Assembly (NCBI RefSeq): GCF_003290185.1
Contig: NZ_QNFY01000001.1
Location: 124,001-188,000, forward strand
From: Chryseobacterium lathyri
Lineage (GTDB): Bacteria; Bacteroidota; Bacteroidia; Flavobacteriales; Weeksellaceae
Length of the DNA stretch: 64,000 nt
Reading direction: 5' to 3'
Both the position numbers and the translations under genes were made by a program. This document shows, piece after piece, positions 8,897 through 18,298 of this stretch; position 1 is the first letter of the stretch; each line of letters starts with the position of its first letter. The notes under the pieces are model-generated. The model had not been told where the DNA came from. It saw only the letters and a list, made by a program, of their open reading frames with translations, and searched no databases.

Positions 8897-10075
8897 TTAA
8901 AAAGCGTTGATTCCTGTAATATCTAAGCCAGTGATCAGTAAATGAACATCATGTGTACCTTCATACGTAATTACCGACTCAAGATTGGCTGCGTGTCTCA
9001 TCATCGGGAATTCGCCCATGATTCCCATGCCGCCAAGGATTTGTCTGGATTCTCTGGCAATATCAATAGCCATTTTCACGTTGTTGCGCTTAGCCATTGA
9101 GATCTGTGCAGGACTTGCTTTGTGGTCATTTTTAAGATTTCCTAACTGAAGACATAATAACTGTGCCTTTGTGATCTCTGTTAAGAATTCAGCTAATTTC
9201 TTTTGTTGAAGCTGGAAAGAACCAATCGGCTTGCCAAATTGTTTTCTTTCTTTAGAATACTGAACAGCTGTACAGTAGCAGTCAATTGCTGCCCCGATTA
9301 CACCCCATGAAATTCCGTATCTCGCTGAGTTTAAACAAGATAAAGGTCCTTTTAACCCTGTTGCCCCAGGAAGTAAATTTTCTTTAGGAACTTTTACATT
9401 ATTAAATACCAGCTCTCCGGTTTTTGAAGCTCTCAAGCTCCATTTATTATGAGTTTCAGGCGTAGTAAAGCCTTCCATTCCCCTTTCAACGATTAAGCCC
9501 TGTATTTTTCCTTCTTCGTTTTTTGCCCAGACTACTGCGATATCGCACAGAGGAGAATTCGTGATCCACATTTTGGCTCCATTCAGAAGATAATGGTCAC
9601 CCATATCTTTGAAATACGTTTCCATAGAACTTGGATCTGAACCGTGATTAGGCTCAGTTAATCCAAAAGAACCGATCATTTCCCCTGCAGCAAGATGCGG
9701 AAGGTATTTTTTCTTCTGTTCCTCGGAACCGAATTCGTTGATAGGGAACATCACCAGCGAGCTCTGTACCGAAGCAGCAGAACGTACCGCAGAATCTCCT
9801 CTTTCAAGCTCCTGCATAATAAGACCGTAAGAAATCTGATCTAACCCTGAACCGCCATATTCAACAGGAATGTATGGACCTAAAGCTCCAATCTTTCCCA
9901 ATTCTTTCATTAAGCCCGGAATATCAGTATGATTTTGCGCGGCCTGGTCAATCTGCGGCATTACAAAACTTTCCACCCAATCTCTTACCGATTGACGGAT
10001 CAGTTTATGTTCTTCAGTAAGTAAAGCATCAATTCCGTAGTAGTCTGGAATGCTTGTAAGAGGATAATATGACAT
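8897..10075 (-). CDS. Acyl-CoA dehydrogenase, glutaryl-CoA dehydrogenase type
   Basis: FAD-dependent acyl-CoA dehydrogenase of 392 residues. Several stretches match the glutaryl-CoA dehydrogenase branch: RSAASVQSSLVMFPI, SARYGISWGVIGAA and TYEGTHDVHLLITG, where Glu372 is the catalytic base. That branch oxidises and decarboxylates glutaryl-CoA to crotonyl-CoA in lysine and tryptophan breakdown; the Arg of RSAASV corresponds to the residue that binds the substrate carboxylate. FAD-binding signatures FGLTEPNHGSD and MWITNS are present. The gene is monocistronic, with its own terminator. Assignment to the family is firm; substrate choice rests on the motifs only. Confidence 0.85.
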   Translation of the reverse strand: MSYYPLTSIPDYYGIDALLTEEHKLIRQSVRDWVESFVMPQIDQAAQNHTDIPGLMKELGKIGALGPYIPVEYGGSGLDQISYGLIMQELERGDSAVRSAASVQSSLVMFPINEFGSEEQKKKYLPHLAAGEMIGSFGLTEPNHGSDPSSMETYFKDMGDHYLLNGAKMWITNSPLCDIAVVWAKNEEGKIQGLIVERGMEGFTTPETHNKWSLRASKTGELVFNNVKVPKENLLPGATGLKGPLSCLNSARYGISWGVIGAAIDCYCTAVQYSKERKQFGKPIGSFQLQQKKLAEFLTEITKAQLLCLQLGNLKNDHKASPAQISMAKRNNVKMAIDIARESRQILGGMGIMGEFPMMRHAANLESVITYEGTHDVHLLITGLDITGINAF

Positions 10076-10203
10076 GATTTTTTTGATTTGCTTAAAAGTA
10101 ATACTTTTCGTTGGTTTGAAAAATTTTTTTACGAATCTTTGTTGCGTTTGATTTTCAGTAAGATAAATGGGACCATACAGGATTTCAGTTAAAATACAGT
10201 CTC

Positions 10204-10992
10204 CTAAGATTCCTCATCATTAGAGATAGGATACTGATTGGCAGCATTGTGTACCTTACTTTTGAACTTATACAGATATGGAGCCTTATTGGCAGATCCG
10301 TCATACAGTTTCTCCAGTCTGTCCAGAATATTCAAGCTTAATATTTTACGCTGAAAATTATTTCTCCGGAATTTCTGTCCCAGAATAGTTTCATACAGCG
10401 ACTGAAGATCTTTCATCGTAAATTTTTCAGGAAGAAGATTACTGGCTGCCACTTCGGTATTGATATTCATACGAAGATATTCAAGGCCCGTTTCTATAAC
10501 TCTGTCATGGTCGAAGGCCATCTTGGGAAGTTTATTAACCTCAAACCATTCACAGCTTTCGTTGAATGCATCCGGAAAAGTATTGGCGACGGAAAAATCA
10601 ATAAGGCTGCAGTAGCCCACCGTAATAAATCTCTGGAAGATCCAGTGATCTTTCGGAACTTCAATTCCTTTATTGTTAAGAAGGATTTGATGGACATTAT
10701 TCTCCGTTCGGTCAATTCTCCCAAACGTGTGAAACTGTTTTAAAAAAAGGTCCTGGAGATGGGTTCTTTCATACAGTACTCTCGCAGCGGCTTCACGAAG
10801 GTCTTCATCATTGAAAACAAAACCGCCCGGAAGCGACCACAGATCCAGATCGTGGTACTTCAGAAGCAAAACCTTCAAAATATTATTGTGAAAACCAAAT
10901 ATTGTGCAGTCAACAGATACGTGTGCTACAAAATCTTTTGTATCAATAAGTTCCTGAAGGGTTTCTTTGTTTTTGGTGTCTTTGATTTTCAT
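10204..10992 (-). CDS. Nudix-type transcriptional regulator (NrtR/AraR-like)
   Basis: Protein of 262 residues with an N-terminal Nudix fold (about 20-165) and a C-terminal winged helix (about 175-245, MKDLQSLYETILGQKF and NFQRKILSLNIL). The Nudix box is degenerate: in GGFVFNDEDLREAAARVLYE the REUxEExGU core becomes RVLYERTHL, losing the metal-binding Glu pair, so hydrolase activity is unlikely and ligand sensing is expected. Members of this group in Bacteroidetes control sugar pathways, for example arabinose. It is encoded 23 bases after an MFS transporter gene on the same strand, and that pair diverges from a glucan-use locus, which it probably controls. Confidence 0.82.
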   Translation of the reverse strand: MKIKDTKNKETLQELIDTKDFVAHVSVDCTIFGFHNNILKVLLLKYHDLDLWSLPGGFVFNDEDLREAAARVLYERTHLQDLFLKQFHTFGRIDRTENNVHQILLNNKGIEVPKDHWIFQRFITVGYCSLIDFSVANTFPDAFNESCEWFEVNKLPKMAFDHDRVIETGLEYLRMNINTEVAASNLLPEKFTMKDLQSLYETILGQKFRRNNFQRKILSLNILDRLEKLYDGSANKAPYLYKFKSKVHNAANQYPISNDEES

Positions 10993-11015
10993 GGGAGTAA
11001 AAATAAAATTATTTT

Positions 11016-12203
11016 CTATAATTTCTTTCCTGCAAGCTTAAAATATATTAAACTCACTGTAAAAAGCACAGAAACAGCAAGTAATATATAAAGCGGATAG
11101 TAGTTTAACAGTTGTTTTCCGAACAGAACTGCCATAATAATTGAACTGACAGAGCTGCCAAGCGATGAAAAAATGACAATCAGGGATGTAAACAGGTTGA
11201 TTTTTTCCCTGTCGATCTGTGCAATCATCTTTGAATTGACGACAGGGTAGAGCGGCGAAAGGAAAAGTCCGATCACCGGAAATAAAAATAGAATAATACC
11301 GGAATTCACAGAATCAAAATACTGTATTCCCACGATAATTACCAGCACAGCAATAATTAAAGAAATGCACAGAATATAATATTTTGACAGTGAAAATCTG
11401 TGAATGATATTAGCTGTTGCTGTTCTGCCTGCATAAGAAAAAAGAGCAAGAAAAGAAGTGGCCTGTAAAGCAAAAAAAGAATTTACATTCAGGTGATTTT
11501 TATAAAAAGAAGGCAGCCATGAATTAAATCCCTGCTCAACAAAAACAATAAAAAAAACTACAGCAAGGAACATAATTGTTGTGGGTTTTACAAATACTGA
11601 AAGTTCAGCCATAAGACTTTTATTCTCCGTTTTTTTCGCTTCTGAGATGTTCAGCTTTGAAAAAAGAAATATCGTTACAGCACAGAGTACTGTTATAGAA
11701 AGGAAACCGAACTTCCAGTATTCGGAATAGCGGCTGGAAATGAGCCACCCGAAACCGGTATTTACTATAAAAATACCGACCATAAATGAGGCTTCCACGC
11801 TGTTCATCATTTTGGCAAGAGATTTTTCATCTGAAATATTGTTCCGGATAATTCCGAAAACACAGATCTTTCCTACGGCAAAACAGGTCCCGATAATAGC
11901 AAACCAGACTTTATAGAACCAAAAATCTTCTATAAATGGAAGGAAACATGAGCAGATTCCAACAATGACTAAAGCAGAAACCAATGCTTTTTTAGTACCC
12001 GTCTTGCTTATAAAATTCACTGCAAAAAGTGAAATAAATGCAATGGGAATATCTTTGAAAGATTCTAAAAAGCCTAATTTTTCATAGGTGATTTTTGCCT
12101 CTGAAAGCTGAAGGATCACAATACCCATGCAGTTCAAGACCATTGAAAAAATAAGGAAGGTTAGTTTTAGAGGAAGAGAGATCTTGGAAAGCTTGGCTGT
12201 CAT
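11016..12203 (-). CDS. MFS transporter, probably sugar uptake
   Basis: Polytopic inner-membrane protein of 395 residues with about twelve hydrophobic segments (first at LTFLIFSMVLNCMGIVILQL), typical of the major facilitator superfamily. The cytoplasmic loop between TM2 and TM3 reads SKTGTKK, a weak form of the MFS signature. It is the first gene of a two-gene operon with the Nudix regulator and diverges from the susC gene 177 bases away. By position it would bring monosaccharides or short glucans made by the locus into the cytoplasm; the sequence itself does not reveal the substrate. Confidence 0.8.
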   Translation of the reverse strand: MTAKLSKISLPLKLTFLIFSMVLNCMGIVILQLSEAKITYEKLGFLESFKDIPIAFISLFAVNFISKTGTKKALVSALVIVGICSCFLPFIEDFWFYKVWFAIIGTCFAVGKICVFGIIRNNISDEKSLAKMMNSVEASFMVGIFIVNTGFGWLISSRYSEYWKFGFLSITVLCAVTIFLFSKLNISEAKKTENKSLMAELSVFVKPTTIMFLAVVFFIVFVEQGFNSWLPSFYKNHLNVNSFFALQATSFLALFSYAGRTATANIIHRFSLSKYYILCISLIIAVLVIIVGIQYFDSVNSGIILFLFPVIGLFLSPLYPVVNSKMIAQIDREKINLFTSLIVIFSSLGSSVSSIIMAVLFGKQLLNYYPLYILLAVSVLFTVSLIYFKLAGKKL

Positions 12204-12348
12204 TTTGGGGACTTTTTTTATTGTTTTTTTACGATTTTTTTAGGAATTATGAAGAAGATATAAGGCTTTCAACTCCCAAAAATAAACGAAAAATTAAAAT
12301 AATTGTGAATAGAATGTTAATTTATTAAAAAAAAATATATTTTTATTG

Positions 12349-12361
12349 TCTCAATTTGAGA
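12349..12361. promoter_or_regulatory. Palindromic candidate operator in front of susC
   Basis: TCTCAATTTGAGA is a perfect 6-bp inverted repeat around a central T, 19 bases before the susC ATG. It contains TCAATTTG, one mismatch from the -7 consensus, so a protein bound here would block initiation. The divergent Nudix regulator is the natural candidate; binding is inferred only. Confidence 0.45.
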
Positions 12362-12380
12362 ATTAAAAAACTAACTGTAT

Positions 12381-15299
12381 ATGAATCTAAGAGTATCAAG
12401 AAGTCTGGGAGTAGTTGCTGTGCTGTATTTTACAGCTAATTTCAGTGCACAGGCCAGCGTACAAGACACTGTTCCGAAAGAGAATAAAATAGAGGAGGTT
12501 ATTGTGATCGGTTACGGTACACAGAAAAAAAGTAATGTGACCGGAGCTATTGCAAGTATTAAAGCAAGCGACATAGAAAACATTCCGGCAGGTAAACCTG
12601 AACAGGTATTACAGGGAAGAGCTGCGGGTGTTTCTGTAGTGACGAATTCCGGGCAGCCCGGAGCTGCTGCTACGGTACGGGTGCGTGGAATTACCAGTTT
12701 TGGTGCAGGTAGTAACAGCCCTTTATGGGTGGTGGATGGTATTGTAGTAGACAATATCGGATGGCTGAACCAATCTGATATAGAAAGTATGGAAGTCCTG
12801 AAAGATGGGGCATCATCTGCTATCTATGGGGTTTCTGCAGCAAAGGGAGTAATTCTGGTTACGACAAAAAAAGGAAAGAAAGGAAAACTGAGTCTTTCGT
12901 ACAATGGGTTTTATGGTTTTTCAAATACTTCCAAAAAATTAGACCTTTTAGATGCTACTCAATATGCAAACATCATTAATGAAGGGTTTGTAAATGATGG
13001 GGGAACACCTAGATATGCCAATCCCGGATCACTTGGAAAGGGAACAAACTGGCAGGATGCTATCTTCGGAACCGGTGAAAAATCTTCTCACGAAATAAGT
13101 ATTACAGGTGGTAATGAAAAGTCAACCTATTATACTTCGTTTGGATATTTTGATCAAACGGGTATTGTCATGAGCGATATCTCTTATTATAAAAGGATAA
13201 ATGCCAGATTTAATTCAACACATAAAGTTACAGACTACCTGACCATAGGCCAAACCTTTGCGTATACACACGTAAAATCTCAGGGAATCAGTGCCAACGA
13301 AGAATTCGGTGGTCCATTAGCTTCAGCAGTTAATTTAGATCCTACCACTCCGGTAGTCGTTACAGACTGGTCTTTAGTAGATCCTAACGGTTATACCAAC
13401 CCATATATTATCCGTGACGAAAATGGTAATCCATATGGAATTTCCCGTTATGTCAATCAGGAAATGACCAATCCACAAGCTTTCCGCCACATCCAACAGG
13501 GAAATTATAGCTGGTCGGATGACTTTGTCGGGAATGTTTTTGCTGAGCTTAAATTTCTTGATCACTTCACTTTCAAAACAAGTTTAAATGGTAAGAAGTC
13601 GTATTGGGGAAGCCGCACTTTTACGCCGAAATATTATTTGAGCCCTAATTTTAACAATACCAGCTTCAACAGTCTGAATAAGGTAGACGAAAATAAATTC
13701 GAATGGAGTATGGAAAATACTCTGACCTATCAGAATAAATTCGGCGATCATAATTTAAGTGTATTGTTGGGACAGGGAGTTTACCGATATAATATTGCTG
13801 GCGGGGCAAGTTTGACCTATAGTAATCTGCCTATTGATAACTGGCAGGATGCATCTTTCAACTTTAATATCCCTCAGGATGATATTACGGCTACAGGATG
13901 GGATGGAATACAGACCCGTAAAGCATCTTATTTTGGTAGAATTATTTACGATTATGCAGATAAATATCTATTTACTGGAACTATCCGTAGAGACGGTTCT
14001 TCAAAATTTGCCACGAATCAGCATTGGGGAACTTTCCCTTCCATGTCATTAGGATGGAATGTTCATAAAGAAAACTTCTGGCCTCAAAATAAAGTGATCA
14101 ATAATTTGAAATTAAGAGGAGGGTACGGAGTTTTAGGAAATGATGAAATGGATAACTTCAGATTTGCAAGTTTCATGGTTTCCGGAAGCAACTATACCAC
14201 TGCCGGAAATAATATTATCATAGGATATGCACCAAGTACACTGGAAAATCCGAACCTGAAGTGGGAAGAGACCAGCCAGCTGAATATTGCAGCGGATTTG
14301 AAACTTTTCAACAACTTCACTTTTACAGCAGACTGGTACAAAAAGAAAACATCTGATATCTTAAGACAGGTGAATATCCCTGGTTATGTAGGTGTTCCTA
14401 ATTTGCCTTGGGCAAACGTTGGAGATATGGAAAACTCAGGATTAGAACTTGAGCTAGGTTACAAAAAGAACTGGGAAGATTTTAGCATTTCGGTTAACGG
14501 TAACTTTGCTACTATTAAAAACAAAGTTTTACGATTAGAAGATGATATAGATTATTTCAACCTTGCCTCTTTTCAGACCATGGGAGCGGTATCCAGAGTA
14601 GCAGTAGGGCAGCCTTACGGATCATTTTACGGATACACATATAGTGGTGTTTTCCAGAATCAGACACAGGTTGATTCCTACGTCAATGCAACTGGAAACA
14701 AGTTATTACCTAATGCGAAACCAGGAGATTTTATATGGCAGGACAATAATGGCGACGGTAAAATTGATGACAATGATAAAGTAAACTTAGGAAGCTCTAT
14801 CCCGAAATATACTTTTGGACTGACCGTCAATTTAAATTATAAAAATTTCGATTTTATGATGTTTGCACAAGGACAAGCAGGGAATAAAATTTTCCAGGGT
14901 TTAAGAAGATTAGATATGCTTGATGCTAATTATCAGACAAGGGTTTTAGATCGATGGACAGGGGAAGGTTCCACCAATAGTAACCCTAGAGTTACAAGGG
15001 ATGATCCTAACCATAACTATTCCTGGATGTCAAATTATTATCTTCAAAAAGGAGATTATGTCCGTTTAAAAATCATCCAGTTAGGTTATACACTTCCTCA
15101 GGATGTTACAAACCGTTTTGGGATGAGCAAAGTAAGACTGTACGTAACGGGAGAAAATGTCTTTACTTTTACGAAATATACGGGCTACGATCCGGAAATC
15201 GCAGGAAGAAACAATTCCGAACAAGATATAATAGGAGTTGACAGAGCTTACTATCCACAAGCCAGAACATTTTTGTTAGGTGCTAATATCCAATTTTAA
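12381..15299 (+). CDS. SusC/RagA-family TonB-dependent outer-membrane transporter
   Basis: Outer-membrane glycan importer of 972 residues. Signal peptide 1-24 (NFSAQA), TonB box EEVIVIGYGTQKK at 38-50, plug domain with VQGRAAGVSV-type and LWVVDGIVVDN motifs (about 50-175), then a 22-strand barrel that ends in the aromatic FLLGANIQF. The N-terminal carboxypeptidase-regulatory-like domain carried by most SusC proteins is absent: the TonB box follows almost directly after the signal peptide. Two bases separate it from susD. It should work with SusD as a lidded importer of oligosaccharides, here probably beta-glucan fragments given the four glycoside hydrolases downstream. Confidence 0.95.
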   Translation: MNLRVSRSLGVVAVLYFTANFSAQASVQDTVPKENKIEEVIVIGYGTQKKSNVTGAIASIKASDIENIPAGKPEQVLQGRAAGVSVVTNSGQPGAAATVRVRGITSFGAGSNSPLWVVDGIVVDNIGWLNQSDIESMEVLKDGASSAIYGVSAAKGVILVTTKKGKKGKLSLSYNGFYGFSNTSKKLDLLDATQYANIINEGFVNDGGTPRYANPGSLGKGTNWQDAIFGTGEKSSHEISITGGNEKSTYYTSFGYFDQTGIVMSDISYYKRINARFNSTHKVTDYLTIGQTFAYTHVKSQGISANEEFGGPLASAVNLDPTTPVVVTDWSLVDPNGYTNPYIIRDENGNPYGISRYVNQEMTNPQAFRHIQQGNYSWSDDFVGNVFAELKFLDHFTFKTSLNGKKSYWGSRTFTPKYYLSPNFNNTSFNSLNKVDENKFEWSMENTLTYQNKFGDHNLSVLLGQGVYRYNIAGGASLTYSNLPIDNWQDASFNFNIPQDDITATGWDGIQTRKASYFGRIIYDYADKYLFTGTIRRDGSSKFATNQHWGTFPSMSLGWNVHKENFWPQNKVINNLKLRGGYGVLGNDEMDNFRFASFMVSGSNYTTAGNNIIIGYAPSTLENPNLKWEETSQLNIAADLKLFNNFTFTADWYKKKTSDILRQVNIPGYVGVPNLPWANVGDMENSGLELELGYKKNWEDFSISVNGNFATIKNKVLRLEDDIDYFNLASFQTMGAVSRVAVGQPYGSFYGYTYSGVFQNQTQVDSYVNATGNKLLPNAKPGDFIWQDNNGDGKIDDNDKVNLGSSIPKYTFGLTVNLNYKNFDFMMFAQGQAGNKIFQGLRRLDMLDANYQTRVLDRWTGEGSTNSNPRVTRDDPNHNYSWMSNYYLQKGDYVRLKIIQLGYTLPQDVTNRFGMSKVRLYVTGENVFTFTKYTGYDPEIAGRNNSEQDIIGVDRAYYPQARTFLLGANIQF

Positions 15300-15301
15300 T
15301 A

Positions 15302-16861
15302 ATGAACAAAATGAAAAATAAGAATTTTTTATATAAAGGGCTTGCCATTACGTTTCTTACAGGCCTGAGTTTTAGTAATATTGCCTGTAGTGATTCATAT
15401 CTGGATGACGTAAAGAATTCAGGGTCTTTTAATACCGATCTGTATTTTCAGAATGAACAACAGTCTTTCAGTGCATTGGTTTCCGTATATGATATTTTAA
15501 GAAAATATTCCGGAGGATTCGAGAATACGGTCACTTTTTTTAATGCAGGATCTGATGACTTTTATTCCGGAGGTGGAAACTCCAATGATGGAGCAGGAAT
15601 CCAGGGAATGAATAATTTTACAATTAATCCCAATACCATGCCTGCGAGTTACTGGAAAGATTTTTATCAAGGGATAGCACGTGCTAATCTCTTAATAGAA
15701 AAAGTTCCGGGAGCTACTATGGGTGAAGATATTAAAAAGAGATATATTGCAGAGGCCAAAGTACTCCGGTCCTTATATTATTTCGAATTGGTAAGAATGT
15801 TTGGAAATATTCCGTTAGTGCTCAAAACTATTCAGTTCGGTGATGATTACTGGAATATACCACAGGCGAAACCAAGTGATGTATATGCGCAGATAGAAAG
15901 TGACATCAATGCGGCCATTCCAGATTTAATGATGACGTCTAGCGGCAATGACAAGGGTAGAATTACACAAGGAACAGCCAGGGCAATATTAGGTAAAATT
16001 TATCTTTACGATAAAAAAATGCCCGAAGCAGCAACACAGTTGGCAGCAGTGAATGGTACACCGGGAGGAACCAGCCAATATGGATATAAACTTGTGGCCA
16101 ACTATGCCGATCTATTCAAAGTGGGACCGGAAACTGCAGATCCATATAAATTTTCAACAGAATCAATTCTGGAAGTTATGCATACCAACAAAGGAAACTC
16201 CGACTGGGGATTCTGGGGACAGGGAAAAGATGAAGGTAACTCTATCAACGTAATGGTAGGACCGCGTTCTTATTCTTTAAAAAATGTTCCGAATAATAAT
16301 GCACCGGATATTTATTCCGGATGGGCTTTTAATACAGTAACGAATGACTTCGTTAATTTCATGCAGGGGGATCCCAGATTAAATGTAACCGTTTTCAATG
16401 CGAAACAATTGGTCGCTGATGGTAAAATTTCTTACAGCCCTGCCTTTGCAGATACAGGATATTTCTTAAACAAATATTTACCTACGAACGATTTGAAAAG
16501 CTCACTTCCAGGACCGGCTGAATTGAATTTCAGACAAAATTATGTAGCCATAAGACTGGCAGATACTTACCTGATGGAAGCAGAAGCCTTAGGCGGTGCC
16601 GGAGGTAGAGCACAGGCTCTGTTGGATGCTGTGAGAGCAAGAGTAGGTTTAGCATCAGTTCCTGTTTCTTTACAGGCTATTAAAGACGAAAGAAGAAGAG
16701 AGCTTGCCGGAGAAGGACACAGATGGTTCGATCTTGTCAGATGGGGAGATGCTCCTTCTAAGCTTGCCTCTAAAGGATTTAAAGCAAATAAAAATGAAAT
16801 TCTTCCAATTCCGTTCAATGAATTGCCAAATACTGCTTTAAAACAAAACCCAGGCTACTAA
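15302..16861 (+). CDS. SusD/RagB-family glycan-binding surface lipoprotein
   Basis: Surface lipoprotein of 519 residues that forms the lid of the SusC transporter and binds glycan. Lipobox SNIAC gives Cys29; Met4 is an alternative start. The helical TPR scaffold is seen in EAKVLRSLYYFELVRMFG (about 153-170), and the C-terminal signature ERRRELAGEGHRWFDLVRWG and final LKQNPGY are typical of the family. It lies 2 bases after susC and 3 bases before the first GH30 gene, so all are translated from one message. Confidence 0.95.
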   Translation: MNKMKNKNFLYKGLAITFLTGLSFSNIACSDSYLDDVKNSGSFNTDLYFQNEQQSFSALVSVYDILRKYSGGFENTVTFFNAGSDDFYSGGGNSNDGAGIQGMNNFTINPNTMPASYWKDFYQGIARANLLIEKVPGATMGEDIKKRYIAEAKVLRSLYYFELVRMFGNIPLVLKTIQFGDDYWNIPQAKPSDVYAQIESDINAAIPDLMMTSSGNDKGRITQGTARAILGKIYLYDKKMPEAATQLAAVNGTPGGTSQYGYKLVANYADLFKVGPETADPYKFSTESILEVMHTNKGNSDWGFWGQGKDEGNSINVMVGPRSYSLKNVPNNNAPDIYSGWAFNTVTNDFVNFMQGDPRLNVTVFNAKQLVADGKISYSPAFADTGYFLNKYLPTNDLKSSLPGPAELNFRQNYVAIRLADTYLMEAEALGGAGGRAQALLDAVRARVGLASVPVSLQAIKDERRRELAGEGHRWFDLVRWGDAPSKLASKGFKANKNEILPIPFNELPNTALKQNPGY

Positions 16862-16864
16862 AAC

Positions 16865-18289
16865 ATGAAGTTTCACAGTTTATATAGTTTCTTTTTTAAA
16901 GGTACTGCGCTGCTTTGCGGCGTGGTACTTTTTCCTGTATCATGTGCGTCAGTAAATAGTGATAAAGAAAGTGTTCAATCCTGGCTGACGAAAGGAAATG
17001 AAAGTGTAAAATTACAGCAGCAGAGCCCGGTTAGGTTTACAACAAATGCCAATAACTGGCAGAATATTGAAATTGATGATACCCAGAAATTTCAATATGT
17101 TGACGGTTTTGGCTATACCCTGACAGGAGGAAGTGTTGAGGTGATCAACAGGCTTTCATCTTCAAAACGGAAAGCGCTTCTGGATGAACTTTTTGGGAAA
17201 GATAAAAATTCAATTTCCATAAGCTATCTGCGGTTAAGTATTGGAGCTTCCGATCTCGATGGTGAAGTTTTTTCTTACGACGATCTTCCGGAAGGCCAGA
17301 CAGATCCGACGCTTTCAAAATTCAGCCTGGCAAAGGATAAAGATCTGATTGCGATGCTGAAAGAGATCTTGGCCATCAATCCCGATATCAAAATTATTGC
17401 AGCTCCATGGTCGTCTCCAGTTTGGATGAAGGACAACGGAAAATCCAAAGGAGGAAGCTTAAAACCTGAGTTTTATAAAGTCTATGCAGAATATTTTGTA
17501 AAATATATTCAGGGAATGCAAAAGGAAGGGATTACCATTGATGCCATTACGCCTCAGAACGAGCCTCTCCATCCCGGAAATAACCCAAGCCTGTATATGC
17601 CGTCTGAGCAACAGAAAAACTTTATCAAAGGTCATTTGGGCCCTGTTTTTAAAGCCAACAACATCAAAACAAAAATTGTTGTTTACGATCATAACTGCAA
17701 CAAACCGGAATATGCCCTTGATATTCTGAAAGATCCGGAGGCGTATCAATATATTGACGGCTCGGCTTTCCATTTGTATGAAGGAGACATTTCGGCGTTA
17801 AGTACGGTTCACAACGCATTTCCCGATAAAAATTTGTATTTTACCGAGCAGTGGACGGGATCGAAGGGAACTTTTAATGAAGACCTGAACTGGCATGTTA
17901 AAAATGTAATCATCGGTTCCATGAGAAACTGGAGCAAAATTGCTTTGGAATGGAATATAGCAAATGATCCGCAGTACAAACCGCATACAGACGGAGGATG
18001 TACAGAATGTAAAGGGGCAATAACAGTTTCGGACAGTGAAAACTTCACCAGAAATGTCTCCTATTACATTATCGCACACGCTTCCAAATTTGTACCTGCA
18101 GGTTCCCGGCGTATTGCCTCCTCACAGACAGAAACACTTTCTACGGCAGCCTTTAAAACCCCTGCCGGAAAAACTGTACTTATTATCCAGAACGGAAACA
18201 GTACAGATGAAAGTTTTAATATCAAATATAACGGAAAGACTGCTCCGGTTACCCTTTCAGGACACTCGGCAGCGACTTATGTTTTTTAA
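16865..18289 (+). CDS. GH30-family glucosidase/glucanase lipoprotein
   Basis: Glycoside hydrolase family 30 lipoprotein of 474 residues (lipobox FPVSC, Cys27). The (beta/alpha)8 barrel motifs are visible: VDGFGYTLTGGS near 80, PWSSPVWMKDNGK near 181, the acid/base Glu233 in TPQNEPLHP and the nucleophile Glu328 in YFTEQWTG, followed by a small beta-sandwich. Members of this branch include glucosylceramidases and endo-beta-1,6-glucanases; retaining mechanism is general for GH30. Placed directly after susCD, it is probably a surface enzyme that opens beta-1,6 linkages or side chains of the target glucan. Confidence 0.9.
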   Translation: MKFHSLYSFFFKGTALLCGVVLFPVSCASVNSDKESVQSWLTKGNESVKLQQQSPVRFTTNANNWQNIEIDDTQKFQYVDGFGYTLTGGSVEVINRLSSSKRKALLDELFGKDKNSISISYLRLSIGASDLDGEVFSYDDLPEGQTDPTLSKFSLAKDKDLIAMLKEILAINPDIKIIAAPWSSPVWMKDNGKSKGGSLKPEFYKVYAEYFVKYIQGMQKEGITIDAITPQNEPLHPGNNPSLYMPSEQQKNFIKGHLGPVFKANNIKTKIVVYDHNCNKPEYALDILKDPEAYQYIDGSAFHLYEGDISALSTVHNAFPDKNLYFTEQWTGSKGTFNEDLNWHVKNVIIGSMRNWSKIALEWNIANDPQYKPHTDGGCTECKGAITVSDSENFTRNVSYYIIAHASKFVPAGSRRIASSQTETLSTAAFKTPAGKTVLIIQNGNSTDESFNIKYNGKTAPVTLSGHSAATYVF

Positions 18290-18298
18290 TTTAATATC

